In this document: piece after piece, positions 22,431 through 33,988 of the stretch | Layout of the letters: the number at the start of each line of letters is the position of its first letter | How positions within the stretch are numbered: the stretch's first letter is position 1 | Source: Boletus sp. NGJ | Taxonomy: Eukaryota > Basidiomycota > Agaricomycetes > Boletales > Boletaceae | Direction: 5' to 3' | NCBI GenBank assembly: GCA_019096195.1 | Contig: JAGTXK010000054.1 | Location: forward strand, 248,001-312,000 | DNA length: 64,000 nt | Program-made: the position numbers and the translations under genes | Notes under the pieces: model-generated | The model's database searches: none | What the model saw: only the letters and a program-made list of their open reading frames with translations | Told to the model about the DNA's origin: nothing

Positions 22431-23014
22431 GACATACCCAAGTCAGTGTCATGCCCAGAGGTACATTCAATGAATCATGATGGGCGCATTGCGCTGTGGT
22501 GATCTCGCAAAAATGATATAACTCACATTCGCTGCTCGATCTTGCAGGGGACTCGGCGTGTCACAGTCCCGTGTACCTTGAGGTTCGGTCTCGCAGCTAG
22601 GAAATTTGAACCGAGTATTGACCAAGGGGAACAAGACTGTATTGCGAGGGTCGAGCATCCACGGTGCCACATATGATTTGCAGAGGGTGAAGATGCGTTG
22701 TCAATGTAACTCCTGGTCCAGTCTGGAGAGACGGAGTAGGACGAGGGAGTTTGCGTTCAACCGTTACTACGCGTACTACCGTACAAAGGCGGCACGTGCC
22801 GCATCATGGCAAGGAAGATGACTGGATTTCTGATCCGTCAACCTAGTCACTTACCATTACTTCTCGCGCGCGTATATCGATAGAATTATAGTTCGAACAC
22901 TATCATCCACGCTTCAGTCATCGGTCGGCGCCACTCATCTCGACTCTCGAGTGACTTGTTGCTTGTTGGGAGTGCGACCGTCGACGGCATTGCTCCAACC
23001 TGCGCAGACCCTTC
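22431..23014. promoter_or_regulatory. Intergenic region upstream of the zinc-knuckle gene
   Basis: No gene recognised. The right half presumably holds the promoter of the ZCCHC9-like gene. Confidence 0.35.
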
Positions 23015-24040
23015 ATGACCCGTGTCACAAACTTTGGCCGAAAGCGCAAATACTTGGAAGCAGGTTTTACAGCCGAGCTAACGACGAGTCGAACGTCTAA
23101 CGAAACCCTGCGTCCGAAGTAAACACTGCGGATGGAGGCCAAGGTGATCCCGTGCATCCCAAGAAAAAACGGAAGAGAGTAAAGGAGCCAAAGTCAGATG
23201 GTGGTGATGAACAAACGCCAATCGAGGCAAAAGGAGAGACGGGCATGAAGGGAGAAGGAGAGGTACCATCTGCTGAACAGAAGAAGCCCAAGATGATAAA
23301 AAAACACGAAGGAACAAAAAGTAGGCATCATTTTTTTCCTTCCCCGTGTAAAGCCGATTTTATCTGGCCAGGTATCGCAATCAGCGGCTACAAGAGGCGC
23401 ACCGAGCAACGTCGACTCAAGAGAACATCAGACCGCCAAGCTGACACGGTATGCTTTGCGTGCCGCGAAAAGGGCCATGCTGCCAAGGATTGTCCCGGAG
23501 AGGGTCGGAGGAACGTCCACACTGCAGTCGGGATGTGTTACAGGTTTGTGCTTGCCTTTCAAAGTCGACTCTCAGTAAACGATGGACAGATGTGGTTCGG
23601 CAACACATACGTTATCTCGTTGCAAGAAACCAGAAGATCCTCTCAATCCCTTCCCTTTCGCCTCGTGTTTCGTTTGCTCAGGGAGGGGTCATCTCGCTTC
23701 AGCGTGTCCGCAAAACAAAGAAAGGGGTATATACCCCAACGGAGGAAGTTGTAAGCTCTGTGGTGAGAAAACGCATCTAGCAAAAGACTGCGAACTTCGG
23801 AAGAAAGATGTGTCAGGGACAGCCGCGACAACGATCTTCGGCACTGGAAGTGGGGCTGGTGCAGATGAAGATGATTTCCATACTTTCAAGCGAAAGAATG
23901 TAGAAGTGTCAAAAGATGAGAAGAAGGAAGATCGACGGAGGAAGCGGCTCGACGTGAGGGTGGGTTCGCACACAGGCACGGTGAAAGCGTTGGGTAAAAA
24001 CCAGGCGTCGAGCAAACCAAAGAAAGTCGTATCCTTCTAG
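23015..24040 (+). CDS. ZCCHC9-like CCHC zinc-knuckle protein
   Basis: Starts MTRVTNFGRKRKYLEAGF and continues through a Lys/Arg-rich, probably nucleolar-targeting segment (HPKKKRKRVKEP). It then carries four CCHC knuckles: CFACREKGHAAKDC, CYRCGSATHTLSRC, CFVCSGRGHLASAC and CKLCGEKTHLAKDC. The tail ends KPKKVVSF, like the animal ZCCHC9 tail 'PKVVNF'. Introns at 23321-23371 and 23544-23589 are well supported. Between 23070 and 23110 the frame must change; either a short intron with CTAAC branch sites or a base error lies there, so the first exon is uncertain. Homologues bind RNA and are linked to rRNA processing. The exact fungal role is inferred. Confidence 0.82.
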
Positions 24041-24627
24041 TCATCTTTGATTTTCACGCAGCAGAGAGTCTGCAGCTTCAAGGTTGAGCTCGATCGTGAG
24101 TGTATATATTCCTCTTTCGCGAAGACTTAGGGCTAACGAGTATATTTCCGATCTCCTACCGATCTTGATCATTCGTGGGGTTACTTGCCTTGCTCCTTGC
24201 CATGTGCAAGTCATTAATGCAAAGTGAGGACTAGTTACCCTCGGATTGGATAGTTAATGGCCAACTGGCCAGAAGGTGTCCGTTTCCCCGGGCCGTGCTT
24301 ACATGAGGTAGGGACGGAAAGTTACGAACGAAAACACCCACTGGGTACTCTTTCTGCCATTCACGCCTGAATTCGTGAGCGTACTATCTGGGACACTGCT
24401 TCACTACTAGGTCGCTTGCGTCTTCTCGTCTACCGGGGCACAGTTTCCTTGTACTATGCCCCCGGCTTCGAGCACGTGTTGTTGTGCGTTACTCAGAGAA
24501 AAGTACCAAGGTTGATCCCACCGTGTACCGCTATCCATGTGTCTGATGCACCAAACGACAAACTTGACACCACTGTATTCATTGGTGCGCGTGAGATTTC
24601 AGCGGTTGTCATACACGACTACATCCC
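24041..24627. other. Intergenic region, nothing recognised
   Basis: About 590 bases between two plus-strand genes. One 71-codon frame (24416-24631) shows no known family. The last part should be the promoter of the aldo/keto reductase. Confidence 0.4.
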
Positions 24628-25725
24628 ATGAACATCCTACCAAAGATCATTTATGGAACTGCATGGTGAGATTCTTGCGACGCATCCTTGTCATTTGCCA
24701 GTTGCGGACGTGAGCCCAGGAAAGGAGAACGTACAACACACCTCGTCGTCAGCGCCTTCTTACAAGGATTTCGTGCCGTTGATACAGGTGAGTAGGCTAT
24801 AGCTGACATGTTTCAGGGGCTTGACACATCCCCTCAGCTTGTCAACCCAAGCACTACAGGTTCAGTTCTATTTATCTGTTGGGAACACGTCTGACCCTTG
24901 CTCCTCACAGGGAGGACCTCGTTGGCGAGGCGCTTGATATCCTGCAGAGGAAGCATGATATAAAACGTGACGAGATTTATATCCAGACAAAGTGCACACA
25001 CGATCTCCTTCAAAGACTATGTCCCATCGAGTGTTCACATGTAATGCAGGTTCACGCCAATCGGGGGACAAGACCTTGGCAAACCAATTCCCTACGACAC
25101 CAAGGATGCTATCAAAGACCAAATTGCAACGTCTCTACGAGTGTCCTTGCGCAACCTTCGGACGTCTTATATCGACTCTTATCTCCTTCATTCACCTCTA
25201 AGGACAATGCAAGCAACATTGGAGGCTTGGCGCGCACTTATGGCCGCCCAGGATGCAGGGATCGTACGCAAGATCGGCGTCAGCAACGTTTATGACGTAG
25301 GTGTTCTTACTGCTTTAGGAGAGTTAAGGAAGGTACAGGTCGTGCAAAATCGGTGGTATGAGGGGAATATGTGGGATCCTGAAGTATGGAGGTATTGCAA
25401 AGAACATGGGAATGAATATCAGTTTGTACTCTTTTTTGTCCGCCAGCGTCAGCGACTGAAACTCGATAACGGTAGATCTTTCTGGACGCTTTCTGGATCA
25501 ACGTGCTTGCTCGCTCATCCAGCGGTCATAACCATTGCTGGACGATTGGACGTGACACCTGCCCAGGTTATCTTCAAACTTGCCCAGCTACATAGGATCG
25601 TGCCGCTGACGGGGACGACTGACGAATTGCACATGCAGCAAGACCTCGCGGCGGAAAGGATTGCATTCAGGGAAGATGTAGACAGCGAGATAAGAATCAT
25701 CACCAAATTCATTTGGGGAGGATAA
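24628..25725 (+). CDS. Aldo/keto reductase
   Basis: NADPH-dependent oxidoreductase of the aldo/keto reductase superfamily, acting on carbonyl substrates in the cytosol. Six exons in phase (24628-24665, 24720-24787, 24838-24859, 24911-24991, 25050-25421, 25476-25725), 276 residues. Motifs: IIYGTAW at the barrel start, GFRAVDTACQPKHYRED (the usual catalytic Asp and Tyr region; here Asp is kept and the Tyr position reads within PKHYRED), YIQTKFTPIGGQD (catalytic Lys), SYIDSYLLHSPL (catalytic His) and IGVSN (cofactor). The C-terminal half reads YQSFWTLSGSTCLLAHP and LTGTTDELHMQQDL (NADPH loop). The GTAACHP-like spacing is typical of ascomycete and basidiomycete AKRs annotated as xylose- or glycerol-type reductases; substrate not predicted. 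All catalytic residues appear present. Confidence 0.9.
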
Positions 25726-25866
25726 GAGCGGGATACCGGCTTGCATATCTTTTTATTCGATAGCTCAAACCTGTCCAATCAAGCTTTACCTAGGTATGTT
25801 ATCAGGTGTATTACGCGGAAGCAACCAAATGTACAATGTCGTTGAAGTGTTCGTCCTTCCCATGTC

Positions 25867-26650
25867 CTATCCATGCGACGCCGGATACCGTCGTCGAAGT
25901 TGTTCCATCGACCACGCTCGTAAACTGGCAGAGTCGACCGGCACTTTCGTGACCGCACGTCCATCACCCAAAAACTGCTCGTGTAACATTTCAACTTTGA
26001 CTGCAAACCGAATATCACGGGCTGTGAGGCCCGGAATTTTGATCGGTTTTGATTCCACGTCCGCATCAGAGGTACGCTGGTATGCCACGTCTGTATGGGT
26101 GGAAATGTAAACGCTGGAGTAATCGACGGTGACACGCGCGTGATGCTGATGCGCTCGTCAATGCACGTAAAACATGTCCCTTGCTACTCACATCTTCGTC
26201 ATTTTGAATGTCTGCAAGCGCGTCGAAGAAATCGACTGCCGAACGAAAATTCTTGAAATCAAAGAGTTTGTTCAAGGTGAACACCTGAGGATCATTCACG
26301 ACATTTCCAACGTGGCCAACATGCCAATGATACGACAGCAGAGGTCGTACAAGAGCCTCAAGGTCGTCGTGGTTGATGTGAAAGGTGCGCTTCCTGGGTG
26401 GTATGCTGGCGACTTTGGGTAACTCGAGGACGACTTTTTGAACGTCCGAGGAGTCTGTGATTGTTGGATAAGTAAGCTCTGCGCGATAGCAATCCTTCAC
26501 CAAACATGACCCACTTTTCGACCGCGTAATCTGAAGGGCGCAACCCGGTCAGGCTGATGTTGCAATGACAAAGTTCCACTGGGCAGTCTGGCTCACCACG
26601 TCATCAAGCGTACCCGCTCCTTGGCACGCATTGGAAGAGAACTCGTCCAT
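25867..26650 (-). CDS. Pterin-4a-carbinolamine dehydratase-like protein
   Basis: Minus strand, three exons in phase (26650-26597, 26530-26192, 26145-25867), 223 residues, start MDEFSSNACQGAG in a CACCATGG context. Residues about 70-160 match the PCD fold: LVRPLLSYHWHVGH, LFDFKNFRSAVDFFDALADI, then the spliced HH pair in DHHARVTVDYSSVYISTHTD and PGLTARDIRFAVKVE. The His-His and the Asp of 'LTxxDxxxA' fit the active-site pattern. The enzyme dehydrates 4a-hydroxytetrahydropterin; a related DCoH activity is as a transcription cofactor in animals. The N-terminal extension and the first exon are inferred. It converges on the aldo/keto reductase gene with a 141-base gap. Confidence 0.72.
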
Positions 26651-28578
26651 GGTGGACGAAGGATGCGGAAAATGGCCGGTTGTCGAGTACAGTTCGCGTG
26701 TACTGAACGATGGATCGTGACTGAATTGGAAACTTTGGCTTCCTTGCGATCAGAGTTCGACTGGTGGGCCAATGCCGATGAGCATGCTGGAGACTCCCAG
26801 GTAGTCTAAGCATCCAGCCTGTCGGAACCAAGTTCAAGCGGCGGGAAGAAAACCATGAGCATCTTATGCGGTAAATACCGGCGCAAGCGATAACATTTCG
26901 AGCACACGGGGGCACGCGTATATTTGATGCTGTGGTCCTACAAGTACTACGACGAACACCTTGGACGGGCAGCGCGTGCAGTGTACAGCCAGACGACCCG
27001 TCGGAGCAATTCGTCTTCAGCCTCGATCTCCTTGCCATCACCGCTTGTCCTTCTCAGTATCGCTCCACTGTTGTTCCCCATTGCGAGTTCATACCTGCAT
27101 TCGAACCAATTCAATCATGAACAATATAGGCCAAAACACCCAAAAGGACGATTCCATGATGATGACCTGGCAATGTGGCTTTGAGCGAAAGTGGAAGGAT
27201 GTGAATTTCATTGTCAGGAAGCGCTCTCGAATATGGAGTTATCTGCTGCATGGCATGACCATGTATCATTTCGGCGAATAGCGTGCTGATGAAGATGAGA
27301 CAAATCGATACATACGCTCAGCCATCCGACGGTAACCAAAAGGAGTACGGGAAGGGAAAGTGCGCCAAGATAGATGGTAGGTCATGAAACCACAAGTTGG
27401 CGAGGGCGCACGGTGGGACGGACACCCGTCAAACAGGCTATTCAGTCAAAAGGCTCTCCTAGCAGCGGTATTCGCACCGTAGAAAGACCGATGGGGTACC
27501 ATCAAGGGGTATCCTGGTATCTTTCGTGCAAGAAGATAAGTTCTGTCCGTAGTCAGCCAAGTTCTTTATACTAGCGAGCGGCGGTTTAAACCAACGATGC
27601 GCCGGACAACGGAACGACCGTCTTCAGCGGTGCACTCGCTCCTAGTGCATCGCAATGTAAATCGAAAGCGTGCCGGGCGATGCCCATATGGGCAACATCC
27701 TGGAACAGTACCTGTGCAAGAACATTCTCTTCAAATCGCCATGGCGTCCTCATCCAATCCAGTATTACACGGTTGCGAAGCGAAAGTATCTTGTACCGTA
27801 CCGGGAGGCGGCGAGACCGAGATCGATTCCAATTTTGTCAGTTCCGCATCCTAGGGGCGACTTACGAGGATAGTTGAAAGGACTCGACGTTGGTCGTTGT
27901 GGGACGCGGGCCGCATCGGTGGAGTGCAAGGAATTGGAGTTCCCCGACTATATGGTCACAAGTAACACAGGATGGTTACGGACCAATTGCATGCACAACT
28001 GGTTCGGGTACAGGTTTGGGTGCAATTTCATCAAGTTCGCACCAGTATTGTTCGCCGTAACTCCTGTCAATGGAAGTCAGCGTAGATAGGGAGCAGTCTT
28101 AATTTGCAATCAAGTGCATTCTATCTGGTCTCCAGTAGGCAGACAAAAGAGTTGAAGAAGGATAATCGTTCTTGTTTTACTTGCGGCAGTTCAACGGGTC
28201 TTTACAAATTATTATAGCTAACCTAACCTAAACGGTCCGTGCGGGCCGTGGCCCGTGTCACGCGATTTACTTAATTTTGGTACTATTTGGTACACAAGGT
28301 CGCTCTCCTCGCAGAGTGATGATGGAATATATTCGTGTTTTCTGTACAAAATTGAACTAGGGAATACGAGCAAGTTGCAATTGATCACGACAACATGTAT
28401 GTACAGCGTAGTAGCAAAGGTTGTTGAAGGCACATAAATGGCACAGCATAATATCCTGCATGACGCCAAACAATGCGTGTTTGGTTGACAGGACGCCATA
28501 AGCCGTCACGCGGCAGGTCGCGAAAACAACAAAATTAAAAATGTGCAAACCGTTAGAAAGGAGATGGCCACAGCAAAT
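26651..28578. other. Unresolved region with coding-like open frames
   Basis: I could not assemble a gene here. Two plus-strand stretches read like protein but match nothing I know: about 26914-27120 (ends ...EFIPAFEPIQS and a stop) and about 27670-27873 (includes ILEQYLCKNILFKSPWRPHP). The gaps between them have many stops. Possibilities are a decayed gene, an intron-rich unknown gene, or chance. The right part (28090-28578) is AT-richer and probably the 3' flank of the PWWP gene. Confidence 0.3.
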
Positions 28579-30006
28579 TCATGCCTCTGACATCGTTGCG
28601 CCTGTAGCTGAAACAGATGAGATAGCGTTCTGTGCTGGGGATGATACTGCCTTGGCTTCAGATGCGTCTGCGACCGCATCTGCTAGTGCACCGTTGGTAG
28701 TAATTTCACCGCCATTCTCACTTGGCTTGTTGGCACCAAGTATGGCGTGCCACTTGTCTACCAGGGCCTTTGCTCGTGCTCGGAACTTGAATTCTTCGTC
28801 GCGAGGCACCTTGTCCGGCGTTAGAGCCGCAATGTGACGCATGACCTTGCCGATTTTAGAGAACTACCGATGGAAATTGTAATCAATGATGAAAATTTCC
28901 ACCCGCAACGCCACAGCAACGCACTGAGAGGAAATTGATGAGGTTTGGATGTTCGTAGTGCTCCACCGTCGTGAATAGTTGGTCGAGGGCGGGCATATCC
29001 TGCACAAATTTCGTCAGTGATGGCAATCTGCGCTGCGCGGATGACGCACTTCGTCTGATGGAGCACCCTTGCTGCCCAATAAAGCCTTCTGCAGCCTGTG
29101 TCGCCACTCTCTGACTTTGCGAGCCTCCGGATCTGCTTCCAAGTTAGCTGTAGGGAAGCAATGGTCAGGAGAGACAAGAAAAAGTTAATGTGCAATGTCC
29201 CACCATCGACTTCTTCCTCTTTCTCCCGTTTCGGCTTCTTGGAAGGCGGTGGGGCGGCTTTAGCGCTCATTCCAGCATCTTCATCTTCAACTTCCTGGTC
29301 TCCCTCATCCTCGGACTCGATCATCTCCTTAGATTTGGCTCCGTTTTTCTTCGTCTTCCCTGTAGCCACCTTTTTGTCAGTTTTCGGTTTTGGCTTGGGC
29401 TTAGGCTTCGCAGAAGCTGCATCAGCGTCCCGCTTACGCTTCTTTGACTTGGCAGGTTTCTTCGTCTCCTCGTCCTCATTCTCGGTCTCGAGCTGGTCGA
29501 CTCGTGCGTTGTCTTCTTGTTCTGCAGCAGCCATCTCCAAGCTCTCCCGTTCCTTCTCCCACTTTTCGGGATCAAGGGCGATTCTATACCCAACGAGAAG
29601 GTCCGCAGTTTTCTTCTGTGGCTCGCTGATGTATGCACGGATTTCGTGCTCCTTCAATCTCGATATATCTTTTGATACGAGCCATGCACTATGCAAAAAC
29701 AGTGTCGATTATCCAGACAATAAACAAGGATGATGGAGACGCACAAGTCTCCTGCGGGGAAAAATCTGACACAGTGGAACATTGTCTTCTTTCCGGAAGG
29801 TCGCTCCTTGGCGACGGCGGGTGGCACATTGTCGGGGTTCACGACCTACAGGAGTGGAAACGATGAAGGAGGGGTCATAAGGGCAAGAAGAAGACGCGAC
29901 GTACCATGCCAGGCCATGGAGGAAATCCGCGCACTTTCGCTAAAACGATATCGCGTTCTGCATAATTTGTCACTGGTTCGTTGTTTTTAGGTGCCTTTTT
30001 GCTCAT
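28579..30006 (-). CDS. PWWP domain chromatin protein with LEDGF/TFIIS-N-like helical domain
   Basis: Minus strand, six exons in phase (30006-29905, 29845-29745, 29688-29204, 29147-29050, 28999-28925, 28863-28579), 381 residues. An N-terminal PWWP domain (ERDIVLAKVRGFPPWPGMVV ... MFHCVRFFPAGDFAWL) should bind methylated-histone nucleosomes. A long Lys/Glu-rich nuclear region follows (EEETKKPAKSKKRKRD, PKPKPKPKTDKK). Then comes a helical domain like the LEDGF integrase-binding/TFIIS N-terminal fold (ADPEARKVREWRHRLQKALL ... DQLFTTVEHYEHPNLINFLS, SKIGKVMRHIAAL, FRARAKALVDKWHAIL). The overall layout is that of HDGF/LEDGF family proteins, which link chromatin to transcription elongation factors. 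Specific partners here are unknown. Confidence 0.88.
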
Positions 30007-31518
30007 CACAAGTGGGAGCGTGGAGAAAGGGAGTGTTTGTGACGGAGGTTGCGCGACAGATAAAAGGGAAGGTTGAGGAGGACACCAACTTTGGGTTCTG
30101 TTCGGCTATTTCCACTTGCAGCCAAACCCCGTTTCGTTTGCCACGCGGGCCCGTGCGCCCACGTAAGAATCAACAAAACAAACGCGCGTGATATTGAAAA
30201 AAATACCATTGAATACGGTACATGAAAACAATGCATCGTCGACGTCGCAGGGGTGCTCGCAGTGGAATTGACCTTTCATGACGGCGCCAAAACAGCGAGA
30301 TGGGTTGGCAGGACCGCCGTCTCACCGCAATCTTTCAAAGGGGGAGTCGGAAAATTCGGCGAAATGTCGACGTGGCGTGGTTTGTTTGTCCTCGGATAAG
30401 GGGTTAACCGGGCACTGCTTGATCAAACTCGTGAATGGGCAAGTGACCTGCCGACTCCCAGATAGTGCCTTATAACTCTGCTGGCCCGACGACACTCTTC
30501 GGGTCAGCACTAGGCAGTACAGATATTGCACGCACCTGTTCCTTTGTCTAGTGTGATGACCCTGTACCGTCACCTCCGGCGATTGGGTGGACGCAAGAGC
30601 TGTGCTGCATGTTGCAAGGAAGTGCAATGGTTATATTAACGGCCAGGCGCATCTTCGAGTCGTGCCAGTGCCCGCCGAGGTTACGGGAGAATGCTAGGAC
30701 GTCGGGGAAGTGACTCAGATCAGTGAATGAGTCGGCTAGAAGGGCGATGATGGTCATGGCCAAGAAATTAAAAGGCTCGCGTTCGTTGTTGCTGCTGGCC
30801 CGTTCCTCGGGGTAGGATGATGTTTGATTCGCAGGTCAGCTGTTTCTGGGGTTCAGATGGAGTAGACGCAGCGCCAGGGAAGGACATGGCGGGAAGAACG
30901 CAAGGAGTGTTGCTAGCCGGAGTTCTCTGAAATTAGAAAAAATAATAATTCGAATCGAAAAGCGGCACTGCTCAAGCATGTTTCGCAACTTGGACGAATC
31001 TCCTTCGCTCTATGACCATGTTCTCCTCGACGCAGTCCAACGACGAGCGCTACCCGAGGGTGTTACTCCATCCTAAATCCGCCATACCATTTCCCCGACG
31101 AACTGAATAAGTACACAATTTGGTGTCCTCGAAAAGAACCTGGTCAAGGGCAACTAAGCCGGCCCTAGGCTAGCTAATGATTAACACCCTGCCGCACAGG
31201 CTACGGACAAACGCATATCAGCGTATCAAACATATCCGACCAAGAGGCGGAGATCATCTGAACAAGGACGGGATCACGCAATGGCTGACAAGGATGAGGG
31301 GGACCACGTCCACGCTGCACGCCATACGACCATGTGGCTGCCGCCCGAATCTTACCCAACGGTGCCAACGAGGAGAGCAAAGTGTCGACATCCCGCAGGA
31401 GTGCGGATCACGCAAGGCGTCGAGGCACTCCAGCATCTAGATATCAGGGCGTGTTTCGATCGGAGATGGAACCGGAGTCTGAAAGGAGACTTGGTGATCC
31501 ATCACCACCACTGTCGAT
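30007..31518. promoter_or_regulatory. Long divergent upstream region of PWWP and MMTAG2-like genes
   Basis: 1.5 kb between two divergent starts, with no recognised gene. A minus-strand frame at about 30548-30790 is open but unassigned. Each end should carry a promoter. No repeats or RNA genes seen. Confidence 0.35.
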
Positions 31519-32295
31519 ATGTTTGAACCCATTCGTGGAGGAACTCGAGGGGGTCAGGCAGAATTCAAGTGGTCTGACGTTTCCGCGGACAAGGACAGAG
31601 AGGTGCGCATAACTACGTATACCCTCTTCGCAACACGACGCTGAGTAACATGACAGCACTATCTCGGTCACAGTATCAATGCGCCAACTGGAAGATGGCA
31701 AAAGAACAAGGATATCCACTGGTACAATAGGGACCAGGCGGATACCGAGGCTGAGAGAGCAGCAGAGATTCGTAGGATCAAAGAGACAGAGGCAGAAGCT
31801 CTTTCTATTGCATTGCAAGCTCCATCCTCAAAATGTCACACAATTGAGACTGACATCATTTGGGTTTTCAGAGGCTTTGGTCCAACTGGAGCGAATGCTA
31901 CACAGCCCACAGCAGGCTCGGCGACAACTGCTGGCGCCGCCGCTCCAACTATAGAGGAAGATGCAGCGCGTAGACCAGAGAAAGAAGAGAGGCGTCGCAG
32001 GAAGACTGAGCGTAAAGAGGAGAAACGCGCTCGCAAGGAAGCTCGTAGGGCAGTCCATGGCGAACAAGACACTCGGACGCGTTATCGAGACCGATCACGA
32101 TCGCGGTCTCCCACCCGCAGAAGACGCAGTGATGAGGGAGACCGTCGCAGCCGGTCGCCTACCCGTGACCGCGAGGAGCGCCGTAACCGGATGAGGGACT
32201 ACAATGAAACTGAGCGAGAAAAGGAGCGAAAAAGGCATCGGAGATTATGGGACATGAATGCCGCGAGGGATAGACTTCACCGCAGAGACAGCTAG
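31519..32295 (+). CDS. MMTAG2-like (multiple myeloma tumor-associated protein 2) SR-rich protein
   Basis: Three exons (31519-31602, 31657-31814, 31872-32295), 221 residues. The N-terminal MMtag domain is clear: MFEPIRGGTRGGQAEFKWSD, then HYLGHSINAPTGRWQKNKDI and HWYNRDQADTEAERAAEIRR. The C-terminal half is Arg/Ser/Glu-rich (RSRSRSPTRRRRSD, RRSRSPTRDREERR), typical of nuclear RNA-processing factors. The second intron (31815-31871) starts GCAAGC, so it is a GC-AG intron. It is 57 bases long, a multiple of three without a stop, so retention would add 19 residues in frame. The spliced form restores the family junction ALSIALGFGP. Function of the family is poorly known. Confidence 0.85.
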
Positions 32296-33279
32296 CGGGT
32301 TCCTCAGTATGTTGTACACCTCGGTATGGGTCCACCAGGCGCACAGAACGGGACGATGATTTCCTCGCAACTTGTCTGTCTGGTACTTGGCGTCTATTCT
32401 CGATCATGTGGTTTAGTGAAAACCGCCGATGACGATCTTCTTTACAGATCTTATGGCAGGAGGTAATGTGCCTGCATTCATAGCTGCGCACAACACCCGT
32501 GAGTTCATGTGTTCGTAATCGATATACTTATTCGACATCCTCGTTTTGATGAAACAGACAGGCATATCGTCCGCCTTCATATGAGTGACATTAGGTGCTG
32601 CGGGACTTGCGTGTTGACGTATCCCGGAGACGACGACGACGACGCCCCGTGACATGCTGAATACATTGCACGACATTCAACCGAGCGGTGCACACAGAGC
32701 CAGGAATATTCGGCCGTTGCCGTCTTCTACAGTCAACTTGAGACACATTGATCTAATTTACGGAAGCCAGTTTGAAGGCAAGTTTGAAGGCGCTATCTGG
32801 AGACGTGGTCTTCCTTTTCCCTCGGTCTGTTCCACCTCGTGTTCAACATGAACTGTGTCATGTATGCATGTAATCCTGTGTTTGCAAGCTTGATTGACGC
32901 AACTGTCACTGACCAGCGTTTGGGTTTTACCTTGAAATAGCTTAGCGATCCAGACGTACGTCATGAAAGCATCAGATACGCCGCACGAACGGGTTTACGA
33001 TTGCTCAGTGGCTGCTCTCATTTGTCGCGCACTGGGATGAACGGTCGCAGCATGGCCATGAAACCCTTTGTGCCAAGGTTAACTTCACCGATGTCTATAT
33101 CGGTAGGTCAACGCGCCTCCATGCATAGTATGCCTGCCAGTGAATGGCATGTCGCTCACCTGTCCTACATGTGTCCTCTGCCGAAAATGGTCAACACTGA
33201 CAGCTCGAACGCAAATATAGACCGCGCTACCCTCTGTGAGCGGTATTGCACCCTCGCCCCGAGAGACGTCTTGTCAGTC
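32296..33279. other. Intergenic region, nothing recognised
   Basis: About 1 kb between two plus-strand genes. Open frames on both strands are short and match no family. The right end should be the promoter of the DUF6593-type gene. The frame of that gene stays open upstream to 33001, so an earlier start is possible. Confidence 0.4.
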
Positions 33280-33988
33280 ATGTCTACTGTCTATGGCATG
33301 CCCTACCTCCTTGAAGACAAAACCGGCAAGTTGACGGGGTCCGATTTTGTCGACATGAACGACCGTCTGCGGCTGCGTCTGAGCTGCACGGCCCAAGCGC
33401 CGACCCACACCGCGTACATGATTCACAATGCGACGCACGGGCACGATCCGTTGAACCCATTGATTGCGCTCGCGTTTGGCCCGAATAATTCGCTGGGGAC
33501 GATCACCACCCGCTCAGGGGCTGCAATGCCTATGAGTCAGTACCTGGCGAAGCTTTCGCCATTGGGCAGGTTAGCGCCGATCGTGTTGACGTGTGGATCC
33601 CACCACTGATATTTGGTGTACACAGCAGCGTGACGAGGAAGTTTATTGGATCGGACGGACAGGAATACCGATGGAGCTGGCGGACCACCAAAGGTCACGA
33701 GTGGACGGTGAGTATGCCTAGATGCCGACATTCCGGACTGACTGGACGGATGTGCAGTGTACGAACCGGAGTCAATACCTTGTCGCATTTTATTCGCTGA
33801 AAGTTGCTGGCGAACCAGACTATCTTGGTTCGTCTGGTTGCATGCTGACGGTTGACGAGGCGTATCCTCACCTTGTGGCTGGTGCGTTGGCGTGACCGGC
33901 CTGACAGCCTGGATTTCCGCTCATTCACCGAACAGAGGTCCTCGCCTCGCTGACGATCATGCGGCATATAGCAGCACACGGATTGTAA
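33280..33988 (+). CDS. DUF6593-type protein (tubby-C-like fold, agaricomycete family)
   Basis: Four exons in phase (33280-33569, 33629-33707, 33758-33881, 33936-33988), 181 residues from MSTVYGMPYLLEDKTGK. The core follows the family order: THTAYMIHNATHG, ITTRSGAAMPMSQYLAKLSP, RKFIGSDGQEYRWSWR, CTNRSQYLVAFYSLKVAGEP, GCMLTVDEAYPHLVAEVLAS and a helical end. The 'F-G-x-D-G-x-x-Y-x-W' strand is the strongest clue. Proteins of this family are small, often multicopy in mushrooms, and of unknown function; a lipid-scramblase-like fold has been suggested. A second family member lies at 49451-50184. Confidence 0.72.

Noticed and set aside
26604-27041. Possible cytochrome P450 on the minus strand
   Set aside because: No haem-binding FxxGxRxCxG, ExxR or PERF motif could be found in any frame.
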